Shown: positions 35,830 through 44,593, counted from the first letter of the stretch. The stretch: DNA of 56,189 nucleotides from Streptomyces sp. MMG1533 (GCF_001279775.1 NZ_LGDG01000255.1:1-56189); one strand, 5' to 3'. Numbers and translations are program-made. The notes: generated from the letters alone by a model not told the origin.

Positions 35830-36728
35830 AGGTAGTCCTCCAGGCGGGCCACGGCGTACCCCTCGGCCGTGACCTTGTTCAGGAAGCGGCGGACCATGTC
35901 GGGCATCGTGCCCTTCCAGTGCGCCCGGCCCCGGAAATGACTGAGGACGATGTCGCCGGGGTGGATCTCCCGGTCCCACTCGCGGTACTCCCAGCGGTCG
36001 ACGAAGACCTCCTCGTTCCACAGGGGCGCGTACTTGATGCCGCAGGACCTGGCGGCGTGCAGGGTGTCCTCGTTGTAGCTGCCGAAGGGCGGGCGGAAGA
36101 GGGTGGGGCGCTTGCCGTAGCGCTTCTCGATCATGTCCTGCATGCCGCAGATCTCACGCTTCTGGCGGGCGTACGACAGCCCGGGCAGGTAGGGGTGACG
36201 GAGGGTGTGGTTGTTGAGAACGACACCACCGGTCTGCATCTTCTCGAAGTAGCCGTAGTCGTCCTTCACCAGGAAACCGCTGAGGAAGGCGGTGTACGGG
36301 ACCTTCAGCTCGCTCATCATCCGCAGGAACGCCGGGTCCTTCTCGGCGCCGTCGTCGATGGTGAGGAAGACGACCTTCTGCTTGGTGGGGACGGTGGTGA
36401 AGACCGGCGGGAGGCCGTCGTGGCCGTCCACCTCGAAGCCCTTGCGAGTGGTGATCTCCGGCTTCCCGGCAGGGGGGCGCGGGGGCAGGAGCGGGACCTT
36501 CTTCAGGCCCCAGCGTTTCGCCGCCGCCACCCTGGCCTTGTGCGCGGCGCGCAGCTTGGCGGCGTGCCGCTCCTTCGCCCGTTGCCGGTCGGCCTTCGCG
36601 CGTTGCCGGTCGGCCTTCGCTTGTTGCTGGCCGGCGGCGGGCGGTACGTCGGAGCCGTCACCGCCCTGCGCACAGCCGGAGACCAGGGCGGTCACGGCGA
36701 GCACGGCGATGCCGCTCCTCACCGTCAC
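35826..36728 (-). CDS. Polysaccharide deacetylase lipoprotein (NodB/CE4), upstream paralogue
   Basis: Second CE4 deacetylase, about 300 residues, with lipobox VSGC (Cys19 from GTG 36728). After the anchor comes a basic, probably helical stalk (KADRQRA repeated, then KERHAAKLRAAHKARVAAAKR) and then the catalytic domain. Its motifs are VVFLTIDDGAEKD, NHTLRHPYL and RPTLFRPPFGSYN. GTG 36728 is chosen because the preceding bases are strongly A+T-rich and form an inverted repeat, unlike coding sequence. ATG 36767 is the alternative. It is the first gene of a two-gene unit and is divergent from the methyltransferase gene. Confidence 0.88.
   Translation of the reverse strand: MTVRSGIAVLAVTALVSGCAQGGDGSDVPPAAGQQQAKADRQRAKADRQRAKERHAAKLRAAHKARVAAAKRWGLKKVPLLPPRPPAGKPEITTRKGFEVDGHDGLPPVFTTVPTKQKVVFLTIDDGAEKDPAFLRMMSELKVPYTAFLSGFLVKDDYGYFEKMQTGGVVLNNHTLRHPYLPGLSYARQKREICGMQDMIEKRYGKRPTLFRPPFGSYNEDTLHAARSCGIKYAPLWNEEVFVDRWEYREWDREIHPGDIVLSHFRGRAHWKGTMPDMVRRFLNKVTAEGYAVARLEDYL
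36580..36621. repeat. Intragenic 21-bp tandem repeat in deacetylase stalk
   Basis: Two nearly identical 21-bp units (36580-36600, 36601-36621) encode the repeated heptad KADRQRA in the linker between lipid anchor and enzyme. A heptad unit fits helix growth by slippage. Confidence 0.75.
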
Positions 36729-36750
36729 AAATGATCGACTTTTATCATTT
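36729..36750. promoter_or_regulatory. A+T-rich inverted repeat before deacetylase gene
   Basis: AAATGAT (36729-36735) and ATCATTT (36744-36750) form a perfect 7-bp inverted repeat with an 8-base spacer, directly abutting GTG 36728. The patch is strikingly A+T-rich for this genome, as expected for an operator or promoter. Confidence 0.55.
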
Positions 36751-36857
36751 TGTCCTACCACTCGCATGGTGCCGGATCCTCGCAGGAGGCCCCGGGGAAC
36801 CCGGGGCGACACCTCCACCGGAGGCACACCATCCACCGACTGGCCCACAATGAACCG

Positions 36858-38030
36858 GTGAACGACCTCGCCCTCCTCCTCACCCCCGAGGGCCGCGCCC
36901 TCCTCGACGCGGTGCGCGGCACCGCCCCCGCCGACGAACTCGCCGTCGCCACCCGGCTGCGCCGCGAGCACCCCGCCGAACTGGTGTCGGCGGCGCTCGG
37001 ACAGGCACGGCTGCGGCAGCGGGCGGTGGCGAAGTTCGGGGCACAGGACGCCGGACGGATGTTCTTCACGCCGAACGGGGTCGAGCAGTCGACCCGGGCG
37101 AGCGTGGCGTCGTACCGGGCGGGGCGGCTGAAGGAGCTGGGCGTGACCTCCGTGGCCGACCTGTGCTGCGGGATCGGCGGGGACGCCATCGCGCTCGCGC
37201 GGGCCGGGATCCGGGTCCTCGCCGTCGACCGGGATCCGGCGACGGCGGCGGTGGCGGTGGCGAACGCCGACGCGCTCGGGCTCGCCGACCTCATCGAGGT
37301 GCGGGAGGCGGACGTGACGGAGGTGGAAACCGCCGGCTACGACGCCGTGTTCGTCGACCCGGCGCGGCGCTCCGCCAGGCGCGGCCGGATCTTCGACCCC
37401 GAGGCCTACTCACCCCCGCTGTCCTGGGCCGTCCAGGCCGCCCGTACGGCGTCCCGCGCCGCCGCGTTGAAGGTCGCCCCCGGCATCCCCCACGAGGCCG
37501 TTCCCGCCGAGGCCGAGGCCGAGTGGATCTCCGACGGCGGGGACGTGAAGGAGGCGGTGCTGTGGTTCGGCACCGCGCCCGGAGCGGTACGCGCGACCCT
37601 GCTGCCGGGCCCGCGGACGCTCCTCGGCCGGGGTCTGCCGAATCCCCGGGTCCGCCCCGTCGGCCGGTACCTGTACGAGCCCGACGGCGCCGTCATCCGC
37701 GCCCATCTGGTCGCCGAGGTCGCCGAGGAACTCGACGGCGGCCTGGTCGACGCCACGATCGCCTACGTCACCTCCGACGAACTGCGACCGACGCCCTACG
37801 CCTCCGCGTACGAGATCACCGACCGACTCCCCTTCAACGTGAAGAAGTTGAAGGCCCTGCTGCGGGAGCTCGAGGTCGGCATCCTGACCGTGAAGAAGCG
37901 GGGTTCGGCGGTCGAGCCGGAGGAACTGCGCCGCAAGGCGCTCCCCAAGCAGCACGGGCCGAACTCGGCGACCGTGTTCCTGACGCGGGTCGCGGGGGCG
38001 CCGACGATGCTCCTCGGGCAGCCCGCCTGA
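36858..38030 (+). CDS. Class I SAM methyltransferase with THUMP-like domain
   Basis: Predicted nucleic-acid methyltransferase of 390 residues. SAM-binding motif I is VADLCCGIGGDAIALA (about 95-110) and motif II is VLAVDRD. The post-motif FVDPARRSARRGR resembles the DPP-type active site of RNA methyltransferases. The C-terminal half carries the THUMP-like region (PFNVKKLKALLRELEVGILTV, split; VKKRGSAVEPEELRRK), which usually contacts RNA. GTG 36858 is taken as the start because MTase homology begins here. Its stop TGA is immediately followed by the complement of the next gene's stop (TGATCA), so the two convergent genes end back to back. Confidence 0.85.
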   Translation: MNDLALLLTPEGRALLDAVRGTAPADELAVATRLRREHPAELVSAALGQARLRQRAVAKFGAQDAGRMFFTPNGVEQSTRASVASYRAGRLKELGVTSVADLCCGIGGDAIALARAGIRVLAVDRDPATAAVAVANADALGLADLIEVREADVTEVETAGYDAVFVDPARRSARRGRIFDPEAYSPPLSWAVQAARTASRAAALKVAPGIPHEAVPAEAEAEWISDGGDVKEAVLWFGTAPGAVRATLLPGPRTLLGRGLPNPRVRPVGRYLYEPDGAVIRAHLVAEVAEELDGGLVDATIAYVTSDELRPTPYASAYEITDRLPFNVKKLKALLRELEVGILTVKKRGSAVEPEELRRKALPKQHGPNSATVFLTRVAGAPTMLLGQPA

Positions 38031-39290
38031 TCAGGAAGCCTCAGCCTCCGCCGCCCGCCTCAGCAGCAGCTCACGTTCCCGTGTGTTGTGCGTCAGCTCC
38101 GCCGCCCGTACGAACTCCGCCTGCGCCTCGGCCGTACGGCCGAGGCGCAGGAGCAGATCGCCCCGCACGCTCGGCAGCAGGTGGTAGTCCCGCAGGACGG
38201 GTTCGGCGGCGAGGGCGTCGACGATCCGCAGCCCCTGCTCCGGGCCTTCGGCCATCGACACGGCGACCGCCCGGTTGAGTTCGACGACCGGGGAGGGAGC
38301 GCGGGTGGCGAGCAGGGCGTACAGGGCGGCGATGGTCGGCCAGTCGGTCTCGTCGTAGGAGTACGCCATCGCGTGACAGGCGGCGATGGCGGCCTGGAGG
38401 GCGTACGGGCCCGGGGCGCCGGTGGCGTCGGCGCGGCCGAGGGCGGTGATGCCACGGGCGATGAGCATGCGGTTCCAGCGGCGGCGGTTCTGGTCCTTGA
38501 GGAGGACGGGCTCGCCGGACGGGCCGGTGCGGGCCGCGGATCGGGACGTCTGGAACTCCAGCAGGGCGGTCAGGCCGTGGACTTCCGGTTCCTTGGGCAT
38601 CAGGGCGGACAGGACGCGGGCCAGGCGCAGGGCGTCCTCGCACAGGCCCGGGCGCAGCCAGTCGTCGCCGGCCGTGGCGGCGTAACCCTCGTTGAAAATC
38701 AGGTAGATGACATCGAGGACGGAGCCGAGGCGGGCCTCGCGGTCGGGGCCGTACGGGACCTCGAAGGCGATGTTCCTGGTGGCCAGCGTGCGCTTCGCGC
38801 GCACGATGCGCTGGGCGACCGTCGGTTCCGGGACGAGGAACGCACGGGCGATCTCTGCCGTGGTCAGACCGCCGAGCAGGCGCAGGGTGAGAGCCGTGCG
38901 CGCCTCGGCGGACAGGACCGGGTGGCAGGCGGTGAAGACCAGGCGGAGCAGGTCGTCGTCGATGTCCTCGGGGTCGGTGGGCTCCTCCGGCGGCGCCGCG
39001 TCCGACAGGTCCCGGCCGATCTCGGCGAGCTTGCGGGCGTAGTTCTCCCGGCGGCGGATCAGGTCGACGGCGCGGTGCCGGGCGCTGGCCATGAGCCAGG
39101 CGCCCGGGTTGTCGGGGACGCCGTCGCGCGGCCACTGCTCCAGCGCGGCGACCAGCGCGTCCTGGGCCAGCTCCTCGGCGATGCCGACGTCCCGGACGAT
39201 GCGCGCGACGCCGGCGATGATCCGGGGCGACTCGATCCGGAAGACGGTCTCTACGGCTCCGCGCGGGTCGGCGGTGGGCTGTGGTGTCAC
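38031..39290 (-). CDS. ECF42-type RNA polymerase sigma factor with C-terminal TPR-like domain
   Basis: Large ECF sigma factor of 419 residues. Sigma-2 is at about 15-80 (ELAQDALVAALEQWP, PGAWLMASARHRAVDLIRRR) and sigma-4 at about 110-170 (RTALTLRLLGGLTTAEIARAFL, split; VPEPTVAQRIVRAKR). The DUF6596-like region and helical repeats fill 180-410 (AYSYDETDWPTIAALYALL). This C-terminal extension replaces an anti-sigma factor in the ECF42 group and is needed for activity (established for the group). The neighbouring YCII/DGPF gene at 39347 is the standard genetic partner of ECF42. GTG 39290 gives full length. Confidence 0.92.
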   Translation of the reverse strand: MTPQPTADPRGAVETVFRIESPRIIAGVARIVRDVGIAEELAQDALVAALEQWPRDGVPDNPGAWLMASARHRAVDLIRRRENYARKLAEIGRDLSDAAPPEEPTDPEDIDDDLLRLVFTACHPVLSAEARTALTLRLLGGLTTAEIARAFLVPEPTVAQRIVRAKRTLATRNIAFEVPYGPDREARLGSVLDVIYLIFNEGYAATAGDDWLRPGLCEDALRLARVLSALMPKEPEVHGLTALLEFQTSRSAARTGPSGEPVLLKDQNRRRWNRMLIARGITALGRADATGAPGPYALQAAIAACHAMAYSYDETDWPTIAALYALLATRAPSPVVELNRAVAVSMAEGPEQGLRIVDALAAEPVLRDYHLLPSVRGDLLLRLGRTAEAQAEFVRAAELTHNTRERELLLRRAAEAEAS

Positions 39291-39346
39291 AGCCCACCAT
39301 CAGACACCCGCGGAGGCGTACCGCCAAGGAGCGACCGGGGCCGTCC

Positions 39347-39703
39347 CTAGCCCTCGGCGATCTCCCGCACCTCGCACGTCACCGTCCAGTGCTCCTCGTG
39401 CACCTTCAGGAACCGCTTGGTCCACTCGATCGCCTCGGCCTTGTCCTTGGCCTGGATGATCGCGTAGCCGCCGACCACCTCCTTGGACTCCGTGAACGGT
39501 CCGTCCGTGACGGACAGCTGCCCGCCCTCCCAACGCACCCGGTTGCCCTGCGCGGTCGGCGTCAGCCCCGCGGTGTCCAGCAGCACCCCGGCCTTCGTCA
39601 TCTCCTCGATCAGCTCACCCATCCGCTGCATCAGTTCGGGGCTGGGACCCTCGGCGGGCGCGGTGGACTCGTCGATCTGGACCAGGGAGAGATAGCGCGG
39701 CAT
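39347..39703 (-). CDS. YCII/DGPF domain protein, ECF42 partner
   Basis: Small dimeric alpha/beta barrel protein of 118 residues. The hallmark motif TDGPFTESKEVVGGYAII lies at about residues 66-83. Such proteins are the usual targets and neighbours of ECF42 sigma factors; their biochemical role is unknown. It lies 56 bp upstream of the sigma gene on the same strand, so the two are probably one operon, transcribed YCII first. Confidence 0.92.
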   Translation of the reverse strand: MPRYLSLVQIDESTAPAEGPSPELMQRMGELIEEMTKAGVLLDTAGLTPTAQGNRVRWEGGQLSVTDGPFTESKEVVGGYAIIQAKDKAEAIEWTKRFLKVHEEHWTVTCEVREIAEG

Positions 39704-39748
39704 GGTGCCCGCCTCCTCGTGTCGTGGGGCCGGACTGTTTCCGGCCTC

Positions 39749-41236
39749 TCACCCCTGCGTCGATCGGGAGACCCCCGGATCGACAGGCTCGACGGATTTC
39801 CTCGAAGTTTCTTCCGCCGCTTGCCCGCCGGGCCGTGTTTCCGCAGGCGGGGTGCCCTTCCGGTACAGCAGACCGGCCGCGACCGCCGCGACCGCCAGCA
39901 GGCCGGCGGCCACCCAGTAGGCGGCCGAGAACCCGTCGACGAGCCCCTGGGTTCCCTCCCCGCCCGCCCCTGCCGCGACCGTCACCAGCACCCCGAGCCC
40001 GATCGCCCCGCCCACCTGCCGCGAACTGTTGAGCAATCCGGACGCCATTCCGGACTCCTCCGGTGCGACGCCCGTCGTGGCCGCCGTGCCCAGCGGTACG
40101 AAGCACATGCCGATGCCGACGCTCGCGACCACCGACGGCCCGAGGATCGACAGCAGGAACCCGCCGTCCACCGCCACCGCGGCCGCGAACCAGGCGATCC
40201 CGGCGGCCCCGAGCAGCCCGCCGGCCGGCAGCAGCGTCCCGGAGCCGACCCGCCCCACCGTCCGGGCGGCGATCACCGAGCCGGCCACGACGCCCACGCA
40301 GAACGGCAGGAAGGCGCTTCCGGCGGCGGTGGGGCCGTAGTCGAGGACCTGCTGCATGTAGAGCGAGGTGAAGTAGAACGCGGCGAACTGGCCCGCCGAC
40401 ATCAGCAGTGCGAAGACGTTCGCCGCGAGCACCGGACCCTGGGCGAGGAGTCCGAGCCGCAGCAGGGGCTGCCGCACGCGCTTCTCCGTCGCGGCGAACA
40501 AGGCGAGCAGGACGGCCGCGGCGCCCAGCACCCCCGTCGTCCGCCAGTCCGTCCAGCCGTACGTCTGCGTCCGCACCAGGCCGAGGACGAGCAGCGAGGT
40601 CCCCGCGGTGACGAGCAGCGCGCCGACGGCGTCGAGGCGCGGGCGGGAGGACACCGCGAGCCTCTGATCGGCGGGCACGGCAGAGCGTACGACCGCCAGG
40701 ACCGCGACCACCACCGGCACGTTGACCAGCATGACCGACCGCCAGCCGGCCCAGTCGGTGAGCAGCCCGCCCGCGAGCACCCCGACGGCCCCGCCCGCCG
40801 CACCGGAGGCGCCCCACAGCCCGAGGGCGCGTGAACGGGCCGTACCCGCCGGGTAGTTGACGGTGATGAGAGCGAGCGCGACCGGCGCGAGTGCGGCGGC
40901 GCCCGCGCCCTGCACGGCCCGCGCCGCGATCAGCTGGCCCGGCGCCCGGGCGAGTCCGCCGGCCATGCTCGCGAGGCCGAAGACGACGAAGCCCGCCACC
41001 AGGATCCGCCGCCGGCCGATGACGTCGGCGAGCCGTCCGCCGAGCATGAGCAGTCCGCCGAAGGTGAGGGCGTACGCGTTGACGACCCAGGTCAGGGACT
41101 CGGCGTCGAAGCCGAGGCCGCGGCCGATGTCGGGCAGCGCGACATTGACGACGGACATGTCGAGGGAGACGAGGAACTGCACGGTGAGCAGCACCGGCAG
41201 TAACCAACGAGAGGTGTGCGTACGGGAGTTCACCAT
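39749..41236 (-). CDS. MFS multidrug efflux transporter, DHA2 / EmrB-QacA type
   Basis: Inner-membrane proton-coupled exporter of 495 residues with about 14 predicted helices. Visible features are the N-terminal helix LLPVLLTVQFLVSLDMSVVNVAL (split by D/S), the loop motif A variant GGRLADVIGRRR, and motif C-like ALGLWGASGAAGGAVGVLAGG. This layout is that of DHA2 drug exporters. ATG 41236 follows homology; GTG 41233 is equally possible. A TetR regulator is divergently transcribed 61 bp away and is the likely local repressor. The drug substrate is not predictable. Confidence 0.92.
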   Translation of the reverse strand: MVNSRTHTSRWLLPVLLTVQFLVSLDMSVVNVALPDIGRGLGFDAESLTWVVNAYALTFGGLLMLGGRLADVIGRRRILVAGFVVFGLASMAGGLARAPGQLIAARAVQGAGAAALAPVALALITVNYPAGTARSRALGLWGASGAAGGAVGVLAGGLLTDWAGWRSVMLVNVPVVVAVLAVVRSAVPADQRLAVSSRPRLDAVGALLVTAGTSLLVLGLVRTQTYGWTDWRTTGVLGAAAVLLALFAATEKRVRQPLLRLGLLAQGPVLAANVFALLMSAGQFAAFYFTSLYMQQVLDYGPTAAGSAFLPFCVGVVAGSVIAARTVGRVGSGTLLPAGGLLGAAGIAWFAAAVAVDGGFLLSILGPSVVASVGIGMCFVPLGTAATTGVAPEESGMASGLLNSSRQVGGAIGLGVLVTVAAGAGGEGTQGLVDGFSAAYWVAAGLLAVAAVAAGLLYRKGTPPAETRPGGQAAEETSRKSVEPVDPGVSRSTQG

Positions 41237-41297
41237 ACGAGGCAGATTAATATACGCGTACAGAAACTGACCAGAGGCATCGCGGGACAATGCCCGG
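41237..41297. promoter_or_regulatory. Shared MFS / TetR operator-promoter region
   Basis: A 61-bp divergent region with an A+T-rich patch (ATTAATATACG) and the palindrome TACGCGTA at 41253-41260. It is small enough that one TetR-bound operator would control both genes. The exact operator is inferred. Confidence 0.5.
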
Positions 41298-41972
41298 GTG
41301 ACAGAGAACGCGAGCCCTGGTCGCAAACGAGCCGTCGGCCGCCCGCCGCGCATAGCCGCGGAACAGATCGTGGACGTGGCGCGGCGCATCATCGAGGAGG
41401 AGGGTGTCGAGGCGGTCTCCATGCGCCGCGTCGCCAAGGAGGTCGGCGCGACCCCGATGGCGCTCTACCACCACGTGCGCGACAAGGACGAGTTGCTGCT
41501 GCTCACGCTGCGCGGCATGGCCGCGACCTTCCCGCGCCCGTCCCTGCCCGCCGACCCACGCGACCGCGTCCTCGCCACCGCCGTCCACATGCACGCGATC
41601 CTCAGCGAGGTGGTGTGGGTCATCGACGTCCTGAGCCTGGGTGACCTCACGGACAAGGAAGCCCTGTGGATGCCCGAGGAGATCATCGACTCGGCCATCG
41701 CCTGCGGCCTGACACCCACACAGGCACTCCACGCCTACCGCACCATCTGGTACGTCGTCTACGGCGCCCTCGTCTTCCAGCGCGCGGACTCCCGCCGCGC
41801 CGCCGACCCCGACCGCCGCCCGTTCTTCCCCACGTTCCTCACCGAGGAGGACGCGGCCCGGTTCCCCCGCATGGTCGCCCTGGCGGAGGACTGGGAAGGC
41901 CTGCAGGGGACGTACGACATGGCCGAGCAGTTGGCGGCGGTGGTGGACGGGCTGCTGGGCAAGCGGAGTTAG
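41298..41972 (+). CDS. TetR family repressor
   Basis: Transcriptional repressor of 224 residues. The DNA-binding domain is at about 18-65 (IVDVARRIIEEEGVEAVSMRRVA, split; VGATPMALYHHVRDKDELL). The ligand-binding helical domain follows. GTG 41298 is used as the start. It is divergent from the MFS exporter, the usual arrangement of a drug-responsive repressor with its pump. Confidence 0.93.
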   Translation: MTENASPGRKRAVGRPPRIAAEQIVDVARRIIEEEGVEAVSMRRVAKEVGATPMALYHHVRDKDELLLLTLRGMAATFPRPSLPADPRDRVLATAVHMHAILSEVVWVIDVLSLGDLTDKEALWMPEEIIDSAIACGLTPTQALHAYRTIWYVVYGALVFQRADSRRAADPDRRPFFPTFLTEEDAARFPRMVALAEDWEGLQGTYDMAEQLAAVVDGLLGKRS

Positions 41973-41999
41973 CCTTCCCGGCTACTCGGCGCTGAGCGC

Positions 42000-43055
42000 T
42001 CAGCGCAGCGACTCCCACAGCTCGCTCGCCTCGGGCTCGTCCGCCACCACCCGGTTCGGGTTCGAGGGTGCCGTCACCACCGGCATCGTCACCGTCGTCA
42101 CCTGGTCCGCCGACAGGCCCTTCAGGCTCTCGCCGAGGCGCATCAGTTCGGTCAGGGAGTCGAGGCCGGTGTCCGTGGTGAGGCTGCCGGTGACCGCGTC
42201 GGCGACCCGGTACAGCTTGGCGGGGTCGGTCAGCAGGTTCGTCGAGGAGATCTGTTCCAGCAGCGCCTTCACCAGCTTCTGCTGGAGGCCTATGCGGCCC
42301 AGGTCGCTGCCGTCGCCTATGCCGTGCCGGGTGCGGGCGAGCGCGAGGGCCTGCTCGCCGTCGAGGTCGTGGGTGCCGGCCTTCAGCTTCAGGTGGCTGT
42401 CGTCGTCATCGATGTCCTCGTCCGTGGTGACGGTGACCCCGCCGAGCGCGTCGACCAGGTTCGCGAAGCCGGCGAAGTCGATCTCGATGTAGTGGTCCAT
42501 GCGGACGTCGGTGATCGATTCGACCGTCTTGACCGCGCACACCGGCCCGCCCACCGAGTAGGCGCTGTTGAACATCGAGTTGTACGCCACCGCCGTCGAC
42601 CCCCCGGACGACAGCGGGCAGGACGGCCGGGTGACGAGTGTGTCGCGCGGGATGCTGACCACGGTCGCCTTCGTACGGCCCGCGTCGAGGTGCACCACCA
42701 TCGCCGTGTCGGACCGGGCGCCGGAACTGTCGCCGCCGCCGAGCGCCTGGTTCTCCTCGCCGGTGCGCGAGTCCGAGCCGAGGACCAGGATGTTGAGGGC
42801 CCCGGTGGGCAGCGGGGAGGCGGAGGCCGACACGGAACCGGACGGGGTCGGCGTCGTCACCGCCGGACGGTCGTCGCCGAGCGCGTTGTTGATGTCGACG
42901 CTCTTGATGTTGCCGTTGAGGTGCCAGTAGGCCCAGCCCGCCGCGGCGGTGCCCAGCACCAGTGCGCCCGCGAGTGTGAGGCCGGCGGCCTTGAGCGCTC
43001 TCGACCGCCGGCCTCTCCGTCTGCCCTCGTCGCCGTTCTCTTCATGTCCGGTCAC
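42000..43055 (-). CDS. LytR-CpsA-Psr (LCP) family protein
   Basis: Membrane-anchored phosphotransferase of 351 residues. LCP enzymes attach teichoic acids or capsule-like polymers from lipid carriers to peptidoglycan. A short basic N-terminus precedes one membrane helix (ALKAAGLTLAGALVLGTAAAGW, split). The LCP domain starts at about 88 (LNILVLGSDSR). It has the conserved Arg/Asp set: ARSDTAMVVHL, VSIPRDTLV, DHYIEIDFAGF and LDGEQALALARTRHG. The domain has no C-terminal LytR_C extension. GTG 43055 is used; the ribosome site is weak, and TAATAAT about 25 bases upstream may be a -10 with a very short leader. It stands alone between TetR and the xylanase. Confidence 0.92.
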   Translation of the reverse strand: MTGHEENGDEGRRRGRRSRALKAAGLTLAGALVLGTAAAGWAYWHLNGNIKSVDINNALGDDRPAVTTPTPSGSVSASASPLPTGALNILVLGSDSRTGEENQALGGGDSSGARSDTAMVVHLDAGRTKATVVSIPRDTLVTRPSCPLSSGGSTAVAYNSMFNSAYSVGGPVCAVKTVESITDVRMDHYIEIDFAGFANLVDALGGVTVTTDEDIDDDDSHLKLKAGTHDLDGEQALALARTRHGIGDGSDLGRIGLQQKLVKALLEQISSTNLLTDPAKLYRVADAVTGSLTTDTGLDSLTELMRLGESLKGLSADQVTTVTMPVVTAPSNPNRVVADEPEASELWESLR

Positions 43056-43149
43056 GGGGAGGAACGTAAGTGCGGATTATTAGGAGAATGTTAGGGACGG
43101 GGGCAGGAGGCGGTTTTCTTCGGAAAATCTCACCATTCTCAGCCCCCGC

Positions 43150-44502
43150 TCACCCCAGTGTCACCACCGGCACCGGGTTGCTCCCGCTCCACGACGCGTT
43201 GAACCCGAAGGTCACCGACCCGCCGTCCGCCACCGTCCCGTTGTAGGAGGCGTTCGAGCAGCTGACCGCCGTCCCGGACTGGGTGCAGGTCGCGTTCCAT
43301 GCCTGCGTGATCTGCTGCCCCGCGCCGTACGTCCAGCCGACCTTCCACGACGACAGCGCGGCCCCCGAGCAGGCGATCCTCACCTGTCCCGTGAAGCCGG
43401 TGTTCCACTGACTGGTCACGCTGTACGTCGCCGTGCAGGCGCCCGTCGGCGGTGTCGTGGTCCCGCCCAGCGCCTCCGCGATCGCGTCGTACGCCGGTTT
43501 CGGCGCGAAGTTCTCGTCGTACGGCGTCGCCGCGCCCTGCCCGGGGAAGGTGTCCGGGATCCAGGAGTCGGAGTCGGTGAAGCCCCAGACGGTGACACCG
43601 GCGCAGCGCGCCACCGCCACGCAGGCGCCGACGACCGCCTTGTAGTCGGCGGCCTGCTGGGTCAGCTTCGCGCTGTCCGACGGCAGCTGCATCCGGATGT
43701 CCAGCTCGGTGATCGCCACGTCCACGCCGAGGTCGGCGAAGCGCTGGATGTTCTGCTGGAGGGTGGACGGCACCTGGCCGAGGATGAGGTGGGCCTGCAG
43801 CCCGACCCCGTCGATCGGGACGCCGCGCTCCTTCAGGGACTTGACCAGGTTGTACAGGGCGGTGCTCTTCGCGTTGACGCCCTCGACGTTGTAGTCGTTG
43901 ATGTACAGCTTGGCGGCCGGGTCGGCGGCGCGGGCCGCGGTCAGGGCCTGGGCGATGTAGTCGGCGCCGAGGCCGTTGTACCAGAGGGTCTGCCTGTAGG
44001 TGCCGTCCTCGTTGAACGGCTCGTTGACGACGTCCCAGGTGGCCAGCCGCCCCTTGTAGCGGCCGACCTCCAGCGCGATGTGGTCGTTCATCAGCTGGCT
44101 CAGCTGGGCCGCGGTCCAGGTGCCGTTCGTCAGCCAGCTCGGGTTCTGGCTGTGCCAGACCAGGGTGTGGCCGCGCACCTGCTGCCCGCCCGCCTCGGCG
44201 AAGGCGACGATCTGATCGGCCTCGGCCCAGTTGAAGGTGCCCCGGGTCGGCTCGACCGAGCCCCACTTCATGGCGTTGCCGGGGGTGAGTGCGTTGAACT
44301 CGCGGGCGGCGATCTCGCCGTAGGTCCCGGTGAGCTTGGACCCGGTGACCGCCGTGCCCATGACCTTGCCCTTGGCGTCGGCCAGGTCGCGCAGGGGTGC
44401 GTCGGCGGCGTGCGCCGCGGGGGCCGTGACCAGCAGCGCGCCGAGCATCGCGATGCCGCTGAGGAGTGCCGTGAGGGGTAAGCCCGTTCTCAGAGATCTC
44501 AT
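43150..44502 (-). CDS. Secreted GH10 endo-1,4-beta-xylanase with CBM2
   Basis: Extracellular xylan-degrading enzyme of 450 residues. The signal peptide (LTALLSGIAMLGALLVTAPAAHA, split; cleavage near residue 32) is clear. The GH10 barrel spans about 38-345, with acid/base Glu161 in WDVVNEPFNEDG and nucleophile Glu266 in ITELDIR. A short Thr/Pro linker (GGTTTPPTG) leads to a C-terminal family 2 carbohydrate-binding module (about 356-450; CTATYSVTSQWNTGF, SWKVGWTYG). ATG 44502 has CGGAGG upstream. The palindrome CCGAAACTTTCGG overlaps that ribosome site and is the likely repressor target. Together with the LacI regulator and GH3 gene upstream it forms a xylan-use locus. Confidence 0.95.
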   Translation of the reverse strand: MRSLRTGLPLTALLSGIAMLGALLVTAPAAHAADAPLRDLADAKGKVMGTAVTGSKLTGTYGEIAAREFNALTPGNAMKWGSVEPTRGTFNWAEADQIVAFAEAGGQQVRGHTLVWHSQNPSWLTNGTWTAAQLSQLMNDHIALEVGRYKGRLATWDVVNEPFNEDGTYRQTLWYNGLGADYIAQALTAARAADPAAKLYINDYNVEGVNAKSTALYNLVKSLKERGVPIDGVGLQAHLILGQVPSTLQQNIQRFADLGVDVAITELDIRMQLPSDSAKLTQQAADYKAVVGACVAVARCAGVTVWGFTDSDSWIPDTFPGQGAATPYDENFAPKPAYDAIAEALGGTTTPPTGACTATYSVTSQWNTGFTGQVRIACSGAALSSWKVGWTYGAGQQITQAWNATCTQSGTAVSCSNASYNGTVADGGSVTFGFNASWSGSNPVPVVTLG

Positions 44503-44513
44503 TGCGGGTGCCT

Positions 44514-44526
44514 CCGAAAGTTTCGG
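44514..44526 (-). promoter_or_regulatory. Operator palindrome upstream of xylanase
   Basis: CCGAAACTTTCGG is a perfect 13-bp inverted repeat (CCGAAA-C-TTTCGG) that touches the ribosome site. Its core CGAAACTTTCG differs at one base from the sequence in the GH3 leader. It fits the CGAA-N-TTCG type site reported for the BxlR xylosidase repressor of Streptomyces. Confidence 0.75.
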
Positions 44527-44551
44527 TCGTGCAACCGATTGGCTTCGGAGC

Positions 44552-44580
44552 AGTGTGAGGGGCCTCACCCCACCCGTCAA
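44552..44580 (-). promoter_or_regulatory. Xylanase promoter
   Basis: TTGACG (44580-44575), 17 bases, then CACACT (44557-44552) on the minus strand. A GTGAGG-GG-CCTCAC inverted repeat (44555-44568) overlaps the -10, and may act as a second operator or as the lacI terminator. Confidence 0.55.
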
Positions 44581-44593
44581 TGCAGAAACACGC

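Noticed and set aside
43114..43127. TTTTC-TTCG-GAAAA hairpin between LCP gene and xylanase
   Set aside because: The stem is only five base pairs and very A/T-rich; too weak to call as a terminator.
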